From positions 1 through 64,000 of the forward strand of contig NZ_QGKS01000406.1 of assembly GCF_003172935.1 (NCBI RefSeq): a stretch of DNA of 64,000 nucleotides. The letters run 5' to 3'. This document shows, piece after piece, positions 8,927-18,194 of the stretch (position 1 is its first letter; each line of letters opens with the position of its first letter). Under the pieces are notes generated by a model. That model was not told the origin of the DNA and ran no database searches. It saw nothing but the letters and a program-made list of their open reading frames with translations. This stretch comes from Micromonospora sicca. Lineage in GTDB: Bacteria > Actinomycetota > Actinomycetes > Mycobacteriales > Micromonosporaceae. Position numbers and translations under genes: made by a program.

Positions 8927-9775
8927 TCAGCGCCGCGCGGCGGTCACCGCCGCGTCGATCAGCCAGCGGGAGATCGAGTACGCCGGCGGCAGCTCCGCCG
9001 GCAGCGAGTCCACCGGGAACCAGCGCGCCTGCGTCAGCTCCCGCCCGTCGACCACCGGCTCGGCCGTGGGGTCGGCGGCGGTGGCGGTGAAGCCGGCGAG
9101 CAGCGTCCCCGGCCCGGACATCGCCCAGGGCTGGCTGCCGAAGTAGGTGACCCTGCCGACGGCCAGCCCGACCTCCTCGGCCACTTCCCGGTGCACCGCC
9201 GCCTCCAGCGACTCGCCCGCCTCCAGGAAGCCGGCGACCAGCGCCCACAGCTCCGCCGGGCCGTACGCGTGCCGGACGAGCAGCAGCTCGTTGGCGCCGC
9301 CGGCCGGGCCGGGGCGGGTGATCGCGGTGAGCACCGCGGCGGAGAGCCCCATCGGGACGTACAACTCGCAGCCGGGGCAGCGGCGGGCCGTCTCGCCGGG
9401 CACGTCGGCCAGCTCCTCCCGGCAGGCGCCGCACCAGCGGTGGGTACGCCGCCAGGTGAGCACCGCCAGCGCCCGACCGGCGAGCGTGGCGAGCGGTTCG
9501 GGCAGCTCGGCGGCGAGCACGCGCCAGCTGCGCCAGCGCCCCCCGTCGTGCTGTCCCGGGACCACCTCGGCGCCCCAGGCGCGTACCCCGTCGAGCGTGC
9601 CCAGTGGCACCCAGCGGGTCTCCGGCGGCAGGTCGGCGACCCGGGGGAAGCCGCCGTCCGGTGCGGTCAACAGCCGGCGGCCGGCCACTGGCAGGGCCAG
9701 GTCGTCGGGGGCGGGCGGGACGGTGGCGTCCGATCCCGGCAGGAAGCGTGCGCGGACCGGCTGGGGGATCGACAT
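8927..9775 (-). CDS. nudC: NAD(+) diphosphatase / NADH pyrophosphatase (Nudix)
   Basis: A 282-residue NudC-type enzyme, expected to cleave NAD(H) to NMN(H) and AMP and possibly remove NAD caps from RNA. It has the four-cysteine zinc site (WCGAC ... RCPGC), the Nudix box GFLEAGESLEAAVHREVAEEVGL-type with all key residues (G..E..REVAEEVG), and the SQPW motif typical of NADH-type enzymes, here SQPWAMSGP. The ATG at 9775 gives the family N-terminus; a longer in-frame extension to 9961 is arginine-rich and unlike the family. It is divergent from the alpha/beta hydrolase gene. Confidence 0.93.
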   Translation of the reverse strand: MSIPQPVRARFLPGSDATVPPAPDDLALPVAGRRLLTAPDGGFPRVADLPPETRWVPLGTLDGVRAWGAEVVPGQHDGGRWRSWRVLAAELPEPLATLAGRALAVLTWRRTHRWCGACREELADVPGETARRCPGCELYVPMGLSAAVLTAITRPGPAGGANELLLVRHAYGPAELWALVAGFLEAGESLEAAVHREVAEEVGLAVGRVTYFGSQPWAMSGPGTLLAGFTATAADPTAEPVVDGRELTQARWFPVDSLPAELPPAYSISRWLIDAAVTAARR

Positions 9776-9990
9776 CCGTACGAGGGTAGTCGTGGCGATG
9801 GAGACCGATCGGCAACGACCGGTCGGGGGCCTCTCCCTTCGCCCGCAGCGCGTTTCGGTGAACCGGCCGTTCCCGGCCGAGGGCCGACCTAGCATCGGGT
9901 GAAGTCGACCTCCCCCTGCCGGCCTGCGGCGAGACTGCGCGCGCGGCTCGGTCGTCCGCACCCCACTTTTGTGACCAGGAAGGTAGCGGC

Positions 9991-10812
9991 ATGAGTTTCG
10001 TCACGACCAAAGACGGCACGGACATCTACTACAAGGACTGGGGCGAGGGTCCGGTCGTCACCTTCTCCCACGGCTGGCCCCTCAGCGCGGACGCCTGGGA
10101 CGGGCAGATGCTCTTCCTGGCGCAGAACGGCTTCCGGGTGGTCGCCCACGACCGTCGCGGCCACGGCCGGTCCAGCCAGTCCGGCACGCGAAACGACATG
10201 GACGGGTACGCCGACGACCTCGCCGCGGTCATCGAGGCGCTCGACCTGCGGGACGCGACGCTGATCGGCCACTCGACCGGCGGCGGCGAGGTGGCCCGCT
10301 ACATCGGCCGGCACGGCACCGGCCGGGTCGCCAAGGCGGTGCTCATCTCCGCCGTACCGCCGATCATGGTGCAGACCCCGGACAACCCGGAGGGCCTCCC
10401 GATCAGCGTGTTCGACGAACTGCGCGCGAACCTGGTCAAGGACCGGTCGCAGTTCTACCAGGACCTGGCGCAGATGTTCTACGGCGCCAACCGGCCCGGC
10501 GCGAAGGTCTCGAAGGGGATCCTCGACCAGTTCTGGCTGTGGAGCATGCAGGCCGGGCTGTGGAACGCGTACGAGAGCATCAAGGCGTTCTCGGAGACGG
10601 ACTTCCGGGACGACCTCGCCAAGTTCGACGTCCCCACGCTCGTGCTGCACGGCGAGGACGATCAGATCGTCCCGGTGAAGGACTCGGCGCGGAAGACCGC
10701 CCAGCTCGTCCGGAACGCGCAGGACATCTACTACCCGGGCGCGCCGCACGGCATCACTTCGACCCATCAGGATCAGGTCAACAAGGATCTGCTCGCGTTC
10801 CTCCGCAGCTGA
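9991..10812 (+). CDS. Alpha/beta hydrolase (non-heme chloroperoxidase/arylesterase type)
   Basis: A 273-residue alpha/beta hydrolase, standard length for the family. The nucleophile elbow GHSTGGG puts the catalytic serine at residue 95. The acid is in HGEDDQIVP (around D224) and the histidine in GAPHGI (H253). The oxyanion HGWPLSADAW block is typical of cofactor-free haloperoxidases and esterases. A good ribosome-binding site (AGGAAGG) lies 7-9 bases before the ATG. LtrA follows 20 bases downstream. A physiological halogenation role should not be assumed; most such proteins act as esterases. Confidence 0.93.
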   Translation: MSFVTTKDGTDIYYKDWGEGPVVTFSHGWPLSADAWDGQMLFLAQNGFRVVAHDRRGHGRSSQSGTRNDMDGYADDLAAVIEALDLRDATLIGHSTGGGEVARYIGRHGTGRVAKAVLISAVPPIMVQTPDNPEGLPISVFDELRANLVKDRSQFYQDLAQMFYGANRPGAKVSKGILDQFWLWSMQAGLWNAYESIKAFSETDFRDDLAKFDVPTLVLHGEDDQIVPVKDSARKTAQLVRNAQDIYYPGAPHGITSTHQDQVNKDLLAFLRS

Positions 10813-10832
10813 ACGCGTCCCGGCCCGACGAC

Positions 10833-12020
10833 GTGCGGATCCGGCCGCGGGCCCCGGTGCCGGCCGCCCCGGACGGTCGGGTGACGACGTTCGAGATCTT
10901 CTTCGATCTGGTGTTCGTCTTCGCGCTCACGCGGATCATGGCGTTGATCGGGCAGCCGCCGACCCCGGTGGCCATGGCGCAGGGCCTGCTCCTGCTGGTG
11001 CTGCTCTGGTTCGCCTGGTCGTCGTACGCCTGGTTGGGCAACCAGACGCGGGCCGACGTCGGTCTGGTCCGTGCGGGGATCCTGGTCGCCATGGCGGCGC
11101 TCTTCGTCGCCGCGCTGGTCATGCCCCGCTCCTGGTCGTCCGGGCCGGGCCTGGACGGGCCGCTGCTCCTCGTCCTGGCCTACGTGCTGCTCCGCGCGGT
11201 CCACCTGCTGCTGTACCACTGGGTGGCGGGCGCCGTCCCCGGACTGCGCGCGCGGATCCGGTTCTTCGCGACGGTCAGCGCCCTCGGCTGGGTGCCGCTC
11301 CTGCTCGGCGCGCTGCTGGGCGGGGCCGCCCATGCCGTGCTGTGGGTGGCGGCGTTCGTGATCGAGATCGGCGGGCAGCGTCTGTCGTACGCGTGGCGCG
11401 GCGTCTGGCCGTTGCGCAGCCCGAGCCACTTCGCCGAACGGCACGGACTCGTCCTGATCATCGCGCTCGGCGAGTCGCTGGTCGCGGCGGGGGTCGGTGC
11501 CAGGTCGGCGGTGATCGCGCCGCCGGTCCTCGGCGTGGCGCTGGTCGGCCTGGCCGTGACGGTCTGCCTGTGGTGGCTGTACTTCGCCGACGCCGCGCCT
11601 GCGGCGGCCCGCGCTCTCGCCGCGGCGAGCGGGGACCGGCGGGCCCGGATGGCGGCGGACGCCTACAGCGTCACCCACCTGCTGCTGATCATCGGGGTCA
11701 TCTACGTCGCGCTCGGCATCGAGCAGGTGCTCGCGCACGTCGCCGAGCAGGACGGCGGTGGCCGCCGTTCCGGCGGTGGCACGTTGAGCTGGTCGGCCTC
11801 CGTCGCCCTGTACGGCGGCGCCACGGTCTACCTTGCCGGTCGGCTGCTCTTCCGCCGGCTCACCGAGCAGGCGGTCCGGCCGGCGCAGGTGGCGGCCGCC
11901 GTGGCGGCGTTGCTCCTGCTGCCGCTCGGCCGGGCGCTGCCGCCGGCGGCGGCGCTCGGCGTGCTCGCGGCGCTTCTCGTCGCCGCGGCGGTCGGTGAAC
12001 GGCTGGCCCGCGCCCGATGA
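10833..12020 (+). CDS. ltrA: Low temperature requirement protein A (LtrA) family membrane protein
   Basis: A 395-residue polytopic membrane protein with about 11-12 hydrophobic segments. Two LtrA hallmarks are present: TFEIFFDLVFVFALTRI near the N-terminus and HGLVLIIALGESLVA in the middle. I chose the GTG at 10833, 20 bases after the hydrolase stop; no earlier start in frame avoids overlap with that gene. Biochemical function is unknown for the family, which was named from a cold-growth phenotype in Listeria. A strong hairpin sits between its end and the convergent lipoprotein gene. Confidence 0.9.
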   Translation: MRIRPRAPVPAAPDGRVTTFEIFFDLVFVFALTRIMALIGQPPTPVAMAQGLLLLVLLWFAWSSYAWLGNQTRADVGLVRAGILVAMAALFVAALVMPRSWSSGPGLDGPLLLVLAYVLLRAVHLLLYHWVAGAVPGLRARIRFFATVSALGWVPLLLGALLGGAAHAVLWVAAFVIEIGGQRLSYAWRGVWPLRSPSHFAERHGLVLIIALGESLVAAGVGARSAVIAPPVLGVALVGLAVTVCLWWLYFADAAPAAARALAAASGDRRARMAADAYSVTHLLLIIGVIYVALGIEQVLAHVAEQDGGGRRSGGGTLSWSASVALYGGATVYLAGRLLFRRLTEQAVRPAQVAAAVAALLLLPLGRALPPAAALGVLAALLVAAAVGERLARAR

Positions 12021-12061
12021 GGCCACCGCGTCGGACGCGCCGGCGCCGGCCGCCGGCGGGG

Positions 12062-12103
12062 CCGGACCGGAACGCCCGTCAGGGGCGGGAGGCGCCGGTC
12101 CGG
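12062..12103. terminator. Bidirectional terminator hairpin
   Basis: CCGGACCGG (12062-12070) pairs with CCGGTCCGG (12095-12103), with an inner CGCCC/GGGCG pair. It lies exactly between the convergent ltrA and lipoprotein genes. There is no U-tract, as is usual in high-GC actinomycetes. Confidence 0.7.
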
Positions 12104-12796
12104 TCAGGACGCCGCGCGGCGGCGGTCCACCACGCCGGCCCCGGGCGGCACGTCGAAGGTGGTCGGGTCGACGGTCTCGGTGTAGCCGGTCAGCGCCACC
12201 TCCGCCGGCTTGCCGTCCAGGGTGCCGGTGAAGCTGCCCAGCACCCCCTCGGTGGTGACGCAGGCGTCGAACCGGTCACCGGAGCGGGTGACGTCGACGC
12301 AGGTGGCGTGGTGTCCGGCGAGCGTGGTGTCGCTCTGCTCGATGGTCGCCGCCGGGTCGAGGGCGGCCTCGGTGAGCAGTCTGATCACGGCGGGCGGGGT
12401 GACCAGGCCGAGCTTGCCGGCCTCCGTGTAGACGGCGACCGACGGTTTCCCGGCGGTCAGCACCGGCGGCAGCAGGGTGCACGAGGTGCGGCCGGCGGTC
12501 GTCGCGCACCGGGTGAACGCCTCCTGGGTCACCGTGATCTTGCCGGCCGGCCAGGTGTACGCCGACCGGAGCGGATCCTCCGTCTGGGCGATCGAGGCGG
12601 TCTTGCCGCCGGGGCGCTGGTAGTCGGCGGCCCAGGTCTGCTCGAGCGCCCGGTCCATCCGGGCGGCCAGGTCGTTGACCAGGTCGGCCCGGCCGAGGGC
12701 CTGTCCGGCGTCGTCGAGCGCCTGACACCCGGTGACCGTCAGCGACGCGATGACCGAGGTGGCGAGCACGCGGAGGGTGGTCGAGGCGGCGGGCAT
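12104..12796 (-). CDS. Hypothetical lipoprotein
   Basis: A 230-residue protein with a signal peptide (MPAASTTLRVLATSVIASL) and lipobox VTGC, so lipidation at Cys24 is expected. The mature protein contains paired cysteines (RCATTAGRTSC, TCVDV ... DACVT) that could form disulfides outside the cell. It resembles secreted actinobacterial lipoproteins with a substrate-binding-like beta fold, but I do not recognise a named family. It is divergent from eno, separated by about 245 bases. No function is assigned. Confidence 0.85.
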   Translation of the reverse strand: MPAASTTLRVLATSVIASLTVTGCQALDDAGQALGRADLVNDLAARMDRALEQTWAADYQRPGGKTASIAQTEDPLRSAYTWPAGKITVTQEAFTRCATTAGRTSCTLLPPVLTAGKPSVAVYTEAGKLGLVTPPAVIRLLTEAALDPAATIEQSDTTLAGHHATCVDVTRSGDRFDACVTTEGVLGSFTGTLDGKPAEVALTGYTETVDPTTFDVPPGAGVVDRRRAAS

Positions 12797-13040
12797 GGCG
12801 CCCAGCCTTGTCGATCGAGGCGACCTCTCGCAAACCCGTTGCCGGTTGACGCCCGAGAATCCGGGAATGTCCGTGTCACCCTTCGTCGGGCGTGGGATTC
12901 GCGTGCGGGTCCGTACGTCCGTCGCTCACCGGGTGGAGACGTGCGACCGGGCGTCGCCCGATACGCTGCGTGCAACACCTGCCTCAGCCGCACCGTCGCG
13001 GCCCATACCGGACCGGAACACACAAACGAGGAGCGACTCA

Positions 13041-14324
13041 GTGGCAACCATCGAGGGAATCGTCGCCCGGGAGATCCTGGACTCGCGGGGCAACCCGACG
13101 GTCGAGGTCGAGGTCGGGCTCGACGACGGCACGATCGCCCGCGCCGCCGTGCCCTCCGGCGCCTCCACCGGCGCCTTCGAGGCGATCGAGCTGCGCGACG
13201 GTGACGCGGACCGCTACCAGGGCAAGGGCGTCGAAAAGGCCGTCTCGAACATCGAGGACAGGATCGTCGACCAGCTCATCGGGTACGAGGCCAGCGAGCA
13301 GCGGCTGATCGACCAGAAGATGCTCGACCTCGACGGCACGGACAACAAGGCCGAGCTGGGCGCCAACGCCATCCTCGGCGTCTCGCTGGCGATCGCGAAG
13401 GCCGCCGCGGGCAGCGCCGAGCTGAGCCTGTTCCGCTACCTGGGCGGCCCGAACGCGCACCTGCTGCCCGTGCCGATGATGAACATCCTCAACGGCGGCG
13501 CGCACGCGGACTCCAACGTCGACATCCAGGAGTTCATGATCGCGCCGATCGGCGCGCCGAGCTTCCGGGAGGCGCTGCGCTCCGGCGCCGAGGTCTACCA
13601 CGCGCTGAAGTCGGTGCTGAAGAAGAAGGACCTGTCGACCGGTCTCGGCGACGAGGGCGGCTTCGCCCCGAACCTGCCCACCAACGCCGCCGCGCTGGAC
13701 CTGATCGCCGAGGCGGTGGAGAAGGCCGGCTACCGGTTGGGCACCGACATCGTCTTCGCCCTGGACGTGGCCGCCACCGAGTTCTTCGACAACGGCAAGT
13801 ACACCTTCGAGGGCAGTGCGAAGACCGCCGAGGAGATGAGCAACTACTACACCAAGCTCATCGGCGACTACCCGATCGTCTCCATCGAGGACCCGCTGTC
13901 CGAGGACGACTGGAGCGGCTGGGCGACCCTGACCGCGGCGGTCGGCGACCGGATCCAGATCGTCGGCGACGACCTCTTCGTCACCAACCCGCAGCGGATC
14001 GCCCGCGGCATCACCGAGAAGGCCGCCAACGCGGTGCTGGTGAAGGTCAACCAGATCGGTTCGCTGACCGAGACCCTGGACGCGGTGGACCTGGCCCACC
14101 GGGCCGGCTTCAAGTGCATGATGAGCCACCGCTCCGGCGAGACCGAGGACACCACCATCGCCGACCTGGCGGTGGCCACCGGCTGCGGTCAGATCAAGAC
14201 CGGCGCGCCGGCCCGCTCCGACCGGGTCGCGAAGTACAACCAGCTCCTGCGCATCGAGGAGGAGCTGGCCGACGCGGCGCGGTACGCCGGTGCGGGCGCG
14301 TTCCCGCGTTACCGTTCGGCCTGA
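13041..14324 (+). CDS. eno: Enolase (phosphopyruvate hydratase)
   Basis: A 427-residue enolase, converting 2-phosphoglycerate to phosphoenolpyruvate in glycolysis. Family landmarks are plain: ILDSRGNPTVEVEV at the N-terminus, PSGASTGAFEAIELRDG, metal ligands in ALDVAATEFF, SIEDPLSEDDW and QIVGDDLFVTN, and the signature VLVKVNQIGSLTETL followed by MMSHRSGETEDTTIADLAV. The GTG at 13041 follows a clear GAGGAG ribosome-binding site; longer in-frame N-terminal extensions are non-homologous. It heads the eno-divIC-DUF501 cluster conserved in actinobacteria. Confidence 0.99.
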   Translation: MATIEGIVAREILDSRGNPTVEVEVGLDDGTIARAAVPSGASTGAFEAIELRDGDADRYQGKGVEKAVSNIEDRIVDQLIGYEASEQRLIDQKMLDLDGTDNKAELGANAILGVSLAIAKAAAGSAELSLFRYLGGPNAHLLPVPMMNILNGGAHADSNVDIQEFMIAPIGAPSFREALRSGAEVYHALKSVLKKKDLSTGLGDEGGFAPNLPTNAAALDLIAEAVEKAGYRLGTDIVFALDVAATEFFDNGKYTFEGSAKTAEEMSNYYTKLIGDYPIVSIEDPLSEDDWSGWATLTAAVGDRIQIVGDDLFVTNPQRIARGITEKAANAVLVKVNQIGSLTETLDAVDLAHRAGFKCMMSHRSGETEDTTIADLAVATGCGQIKTGAPARSDRVAKYNQLLRIEEELADAARYAGAGAFPRYRSA

Positions 14325-14347
14325 GCGCGTAGCTCCGGGGGAGGGGT

Positions 14348-14992
14348 GTGACGATGCAGCAGCGCCGCACACCGGGTGGCCAGCGTCCCGCCCGTCGGCC
14401 GGGTCAGGCCGGCCGGGCGGGCGGGCCTCGGGCCCGGTCGTCGGTCCGCGAGGGTGGCGTCCGCGCCGAGCCGCGCGGCGCCGCCGGCCGGTCGCCCGGC
14501 ACGGCCCGGGGCGCGGAGGGCGTACGCTCCGCGAACCGGCCCGCCGCCGCCCGGCGGACGGCTGCCGGCGGCACGGTCAAGCGGCTCTCCGCACCCCACC
14601 CCCGGCGCTTCACCGGGCGCGCCACCGTGCTGTTCGCGGTGTTGATCGCGCTCGCCCTGGCGTACACCTATCCGGTCCGGGTGTACCTGGACCAGCAGCG
14701 CGACATCGAGCGGATGGAGGCGTCCCAGGCCGATCAGCGCCGGCGGATCGAAGACCTCACCGCCGAGGCGGCCAAGTGGCAGGACCCGGCGTACATCGAG
14801 ACGCAGGCCCGGGAGCGGTTCTTCATGGGCAAGCCGGGGGAGACGCTGCTCGTGGTGCTCTCCGACCCGGAGGGCGCCGCCAAGGACGCCGGCAAGGGCG
14901 CGAAGCCGGGGCCGCCGAAGGCGCCGGACCCCTGGTACGACACGCTGTGGTCGAGCGTGCAGGCGGCCAACGCCGAGCGGCCCGACAAGTGA
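14348..14992 (+). CDS. Septum formation initiator family protein (FtsB/DivIC-like)
   Basis: A 214-residue single-pass membrane protein. A ~75-residue Arg/Gly/Ala-rich cytoplasmic tail is followed by a membrane segment near residues 92-112 (ATVLFAVLIALALAYTYPV). A coiled coil follows (DQQRDIERMEASQADQRRRIEDL), then the conserved ARERFFMGKPGETLLVVL block of DivIC. In the divisome, FtsB/DivIC pairs with FtsL and FtsQ/DivIB. The start is the GTG at 14348 or the ATG at 14354. Its position directly after eno matches the usual actinobacterial divIC locus. Confidence 0.9.
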   Translation: MTMQQRRTPGGQRPARRPGQAGRAGGPRARSSVREGGVRAEPRGAAGRSPGTARGAEGVRSANRPAAARRTAAGGTVKRLSAPHPRRFTGRATVLFAVLIALALAYTYPVRVYLDQQRDIERMEASQADQRRRIEDLTAEAAKWQDPAYIETQARERFFMGKPGETLLVVLSDPEGAAKDAGKGAKPGPPKAPDPWYDTLWSSVQAANAERPDK

Positions 14993-15017
14993 GCACCACC
15001 TGAGCACCGAACGAGAG

Positions 15018-15584
15018 ATGGGCACCGTGACTGTCGTACCACCGCAGGACCCGGCGGCGGGTTCCGTACCCCCGCCGGAGCGCCAGCCGGCCACCGAGGC
15101 CGACCTGGCCGCGGTGGCCGCGCAGCTCGGACGCCCGCCCCGCGGCACCCGGGCGGTGGCCCACCGCTGCCCCTGCGGCCTGCCGGACGTGGTGGAGACG
15201 ACGCCCCGGCTGGCCGACGGCACGCCCTTCCCGACGCTGTTCTACCTGACCTGCCCGCGGGCGACCGCGGCGTGCAGCCGGCTGGAGTCGGTCGGGCTGA
15301 TGAAGGAGATGGCCGACCGGCTGGGCACCGACCCGGAGCTGGCCGCCCGCTACCGGGCGGCGCACGAGGACTACCTCACCCGTCGGGAGGCGATCGGCGA
15401 GGTGCCGGAGATCGCCGGCATCTCGGCCGGCGGCATGCCCGGCCGGGTGAAGTGCCTGCACGTGCACCTGGGGCACGCGCTCGGCGCCGGGCCGGGGGTC
15501 AACCCGTTCGGGGACGAGACCCTCGCGCTGGTGGAGAAGTGGTGGGCCGCCGGCCCGTGCGTGGACGTCCCGGCGGGCGAGTGA
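15018..15584 (+). CDS. DUF501 domain-containing protein
   Basis: A 188-residue protein of the DUF501 family, found almost only in actinobacteria and normally located between divIC and ppx. Conserved features are VAHRCPCGLPDVVET, FPTLFYLTCPRATAACSRLES, and GRVKCLHVHLGHALGAGPGVNPFGD. The repeated cysteines and histidines suggest a metal site, which is inference. The first ~40 residues are proline- and alanine-rich. No biochemical function is known. Confidence 0.9.
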   Translation: MGTVTVVPPQDPAAGSVPPPERQPATEADLAAVAAQLGRPPRGTRAVAHRCPCGLPDVVETTPRLADGTPFPTLFYLTCPRATAACSRLESVGLMKEMADRLGTDPELAARYRAAHEDYLTRREAIGEVPEIAGISAGGMPGRVKCLHVHLGHALGAGPGVNPFGDETLALVEKWWAAGPCVDVPAGE

Positions 15585-15586
15585 GC

Positions 15587-16099
15587 ATGTCGGTCTCCGA
15601 CGAGATCGTGGTGCGCCGCGCCCGCACCGGCGACGTTCGGGGCATCCGGCGGCTGGTCGACACCTACACCGACGACCGGCGGCTGCTCAGCAAGGCCACC
15701 GTCACGCTCTACGAGGACGTGCAGGAGTTCCGGGTCGCGGTGGCGCCCGACGGCACGGTGGTCGGGTGCGGCGCGCTGCACGTGATGTGGGAGGACCTGG
15801 CCGAGATCCGCACGGTGGCGGTCGACCCGGCCTGCCGGGGCCGGAAGCTCGGCCACCGGATCGTCGGCGAGCTGATCGACTCCGCCCGGGAGCTGGGCGT
15901 GGCCCGGATCTTCGTGCTCACCTTCGAGACCAGCTTCTTCGGCTCGTTCGGCTTCCGGGAGATCGACGGCGCGCCGGTGCCGCAGCCGGTCTACGAGCAG
16001 CTGCTGCGCTCGTACGACGAGGGCGTCGCCGAGTTCCTGGACCTGGAACGGGTCAAACCGAACACCCTCGGCAACACCCGCATGCTGCTGCGCCTCTGA
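15587..16099 (+). CDS. argA: Amino-acid N-acetyltransferase (GNAT, ArgA-like)
   Basis: A 170-residue GNAT protein resembling the short N-acetylglutamate synthases of actinobacteria, which start arginine biosynthesis by acetylating glutamate. The acetyl-CoA loop region reads AEIRTVAVDPACRGRKLGHRIVGELI. The downstream RIFVLTFETSFFGSFGFREID is typical of this subgroup. The ATG at 15587 is 2 bases after the DUF501 stop, so co-translation is likely. The symbol is by similarity; other amino-acid acetyltransferase roles are possible. Confidence 0.8.
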   Translation: MSVSDEIVVRRARTGDVRGIRRLVDTYTDDRRLLSKATVTLYEDVQEFRVAVAPDGTVVGCGALHVMWEDLAEIRTVAVDPACRGRKLGHRIVGELIDSARELGVARIFVLTFETSFFGSFGFREIDGAPVPQPVYEQLLRSYDEGVAEFLDLERVKPNTLGNTRMLLRL

Positions 16100-16122
16100 C
16101 GGCCGCCCACGGCGGCGCGGGA

Positions 16123-17019
16123 TCAGGTCCGCCGGGGGTGGGCGGCGAAGAAGGCCCAGACGAGGTCGGTGGCCACCACACCCGCCCGCGGCGCGGCGAG
16201 CTGGCCGGCGGTCGCCCCGGGCCACGAGTGGCCCATGTCCGGGATGGTGTACACGGTGACGTCGCTGTCGTCGGCGCAGCGCGCGTCGGTCCGGGAGATC
16301 CCGGCGGGCGCCGTGCGGCGCGGGCCGGGTGCGGGCCGGCAGCCCAGCCGCCGCTGCCAGGTTCGCATGCCCTCGCTGAAGATGTCGGCGTAGACGTCCT
16401 GGCCGCCGATGAAGGTGATGACCGAGACCGGACGTTTCGGCACGTAGTCCTCCGCCGCCGTCCGGGGCCCGCTGTAGCCGCCGCTGACCACGCCGATCGC
16501 CGCGAACACTCCCTCGGCCTCGACCGCGGCCCGGAAACTCATGTCGCCCCCGTTGGAGATGCCGGTGAGGTAGACCCGGTCCGGGTCGGCCCGCCAGGTG
16601 TCGACAAGGTGGGCGGTGAGGGCCTTGAGGAAGCCGACGTCGTCGGACGAGCCGCAGCAGATCAGGGCGTTGAAGCCGCCGTACCGCCCGTCCGGGTAGG
16701 CGACGAGCGCGTGCTCCCGGTCGGCCTTGGCGTCCAGGCCCACCATCTGCCGCATCGCCGCCCCGTCGCCGGGGTAGAAGTGCAGCGCGATCACCAGCGG
16801 GAGCGGCGTGGCCGGGTCGTAGCCGGGCGGGGCGTGCAGTAGATAGCTCCGCTCCGTCCCGTCGTGCCGCAGGGTGAGCCGGTGGTCGCCGGCCGCGGGC
16901 CGCTCGGCGGCCGACGGGGGCGGGGAGGCCGCCGCCCGGGTACGCCCCCGCTCGTCACCGCACGCCGCGCCGAAGATCACCAGGCAGAACCCGGTCAGCA
17001 CCGCCATCGTCCGCCGCAC
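16123..17019 (-). CDS. PHB depolymerase / LpqC-type secreted esterase lipoprotein
   Basis: A 298-residue predicted lipoprotein esterase. The GTG at 17019 has an AAGGGGG ribosome-binding site and starts a signal peptide ending in the lipobox GAAC. The mature part has the alpha/beta hydrolase core of the polyhydroxybutyrate depolymerase/feruloyl esterase group: LVIALHFYPGDGAAMRQM, the nucleophile TGISNGGDMSF, and the C-terminal histidine in DMGHSWPG. Conserved cysteines occur in ALICCGSSDD. It is divergent from the ArsR-like regulator, which may control it. The natural substrate is unknown. Confidence 0.88.
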   Translation of the reverse strand: MRRTMAVLTGFCLVIFGAACGDERGRTRAAASPPPSAAERPAAGDHRLTLRHDGTERSYLLHAPPGYDPATPLPLVIALHFYPGDGAAMRQMVGLDAKADREHALVAYPDGRYGGFNALICCGSSDDVGFLKALTAHLVDTWRADPDRVYLTGISNGGDMSFRAAVEAEGVFAAIGVVSGGYSGPRTAAEDYVPKRPVSVITFIGGQDVYADIFSEGMRTWQRRLGCRPAPGPRRTAPAGISRTDARCADDSDVTVYTIPDMGHSWPGATAGQLAAPRAGVVATDLVWAFFAAHPRRT

Positions 17020-17115
17020 GCCCCGCCCCCTTCGTGGACTCCCCGTCCACAGTGGTGAGCCGGGCCCGGCGGGGCAACCCTTTCGGCTCTCGCCGAATAG
17101 CGGCACGCTGCCCGT

Positions 17116-18153
17116 ATGCTCCGTCTTCATCTCACCCCGGCGGACCTGTGCCGGGTGCGGTTCGCCGGACGGCTGCACCCGGTCGGCACGGCGATGCTGG
17201 CCCGTCAGGCGCTGCGCGATCCGGCCACCGCCGGGTTGGTGCCGGCCCTCGCCGCGCCGCAGGCGGACACCACTGCGCCGACGCCGGTGCCGGTGCGGGC
17301 CGCCGCCGCGTCGCTGGCGCACCTGCTGCCCGCCCGCGGCCGGCTGCCGGACTTCCTCACCCCGTTCGAGGGTCTCGAATCGGTGTCGGCCGGCCTCGCG
17401 GCCATCCGGGCCACCCCGCCCCGACGTGTCCGGGCCGAGCTCACCGCGGCGTACGCCGACCTGCCGCCGACGCCGTTGCGGCGCCGGTTCGCCGAGGCGG
17501 ACCCGGAGATCCTGGACCTGTTCGAGCAGGCGGTGGCCACCTGGTTCGGCGCGGTGCTCGCGCCGCACTGGACCGAGCTCGCATCCGCCCACCGGCACCA
17601 GGTCGCGACCGCCACGCACCGGCTGGCCGAGAACGGCCTGGACGGCCTCTTCGCCGGGCTGCACCCGGCGATCGGCTGGCGGCCGCCGGTGCTGGAGGTG
17701 CGGACCTGGTGGAGCGGGGAGGTGACCGGCACCGGCGAAGGGCTCGTGCTGCTGCCGTCGCCCGTGGCCGGCCCGCGCCCCCGGGTGCTGGTCGAGCCGG
17801 AGCGGCCGGTGCTGCTCGTCTATCCCGCCGCGATGCCGCGCAGCGCGGCCGTCCCGGGCGCCGATCCGCTCGGCCGGCTCCTCGGGGCCACCCGGGCGGC
17901 GTTGCTGCGCCGGCTGGCTGAGCCGGGCCGGCACACCACCACGGCGCTGGCCGGGGCGGTCGGGGTCAGTCTCTCCACCGCGTCGGAACACCTGACGGCG
18001 CTGCGGGCCGCCGGTCTGATCCGGACCGGACGGGACGGCGCCTCGGTGCTGCACCGGCTGACGCCGCTCGGCGGGCACCTGCTGGGCGGCTCCGGGGACG
18101 TTGGCCCCGGAAGCGACCGGCCCGACGAGTGGCACAGCGGGCTGCGCCCGTGA
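17116..18153 (+). CDS. ArsR-like winged-helix regulator (DUF5937-type)
   Basis: A 345-residue protein. The C-terminal ~80 residues form a winged helix: LLRRLAEPGRHTTTALAGAVGVSLSTASEHLTALRAAGLIRTGRDG. The long N-terminal region (MLRLHLTPADLCRVRFAG, LLPARGRLPDFLTP) matches the DUF5937-type extension seen in many actinobacterial ArsR-like regulators. The ligand is unknown. It lies divergently from the esterase gene, with about 95 bases between the starts, and 41 bases before ppx. Confidence 0.85.
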   Translation: MLRLHLTPADLCRVRFAGRLHPVGTAMLARQALRDPATAGLVPALAAPQADTTAPTPVPVRAAAASLAHLLPARGRLPDFLTPFEGLESVSAGLAAIRATPPRRVRAELTAAYADLPPTPLRRRFAEADPEILDLFEQAVATWFGAVLAPHWTELASAHRHQVATATHRLAENGLDGLFAGLHPAIGWRPPVLEVRTWWSGEVTGTGEGLVLLPSPVAGPRPRVLVEPERPVLLVYPAAMPRSAAVPGADPLGRLLGATRAALLRRLAEPGRHTTTALAGAVGVSLSTASEHLTALRAAGLIRTGRDGASVLHRLTPLGGHLLGGSGDVGPGSDRPDEWHSGLRP

Positions 18154-18194
18154 CCGTGGCACCCGGGTCGGGGCGCTGCCGTAGGGTTGCTGCC

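Noticed and set aside
10539..10832. A longer N-terminus for LtrA reaching into the alpha/beta hydrolase gene.
   Set aside because: The added residues are an out-of-frame reading of the hydrolase; LtrA similarity begins just after the GTG at 10833.
12962..12967. TACGCT as a -10 box for eno.
   Set aside because: No credible -35 element lies 17-18 bases upstream, so the promoter could not be supported.
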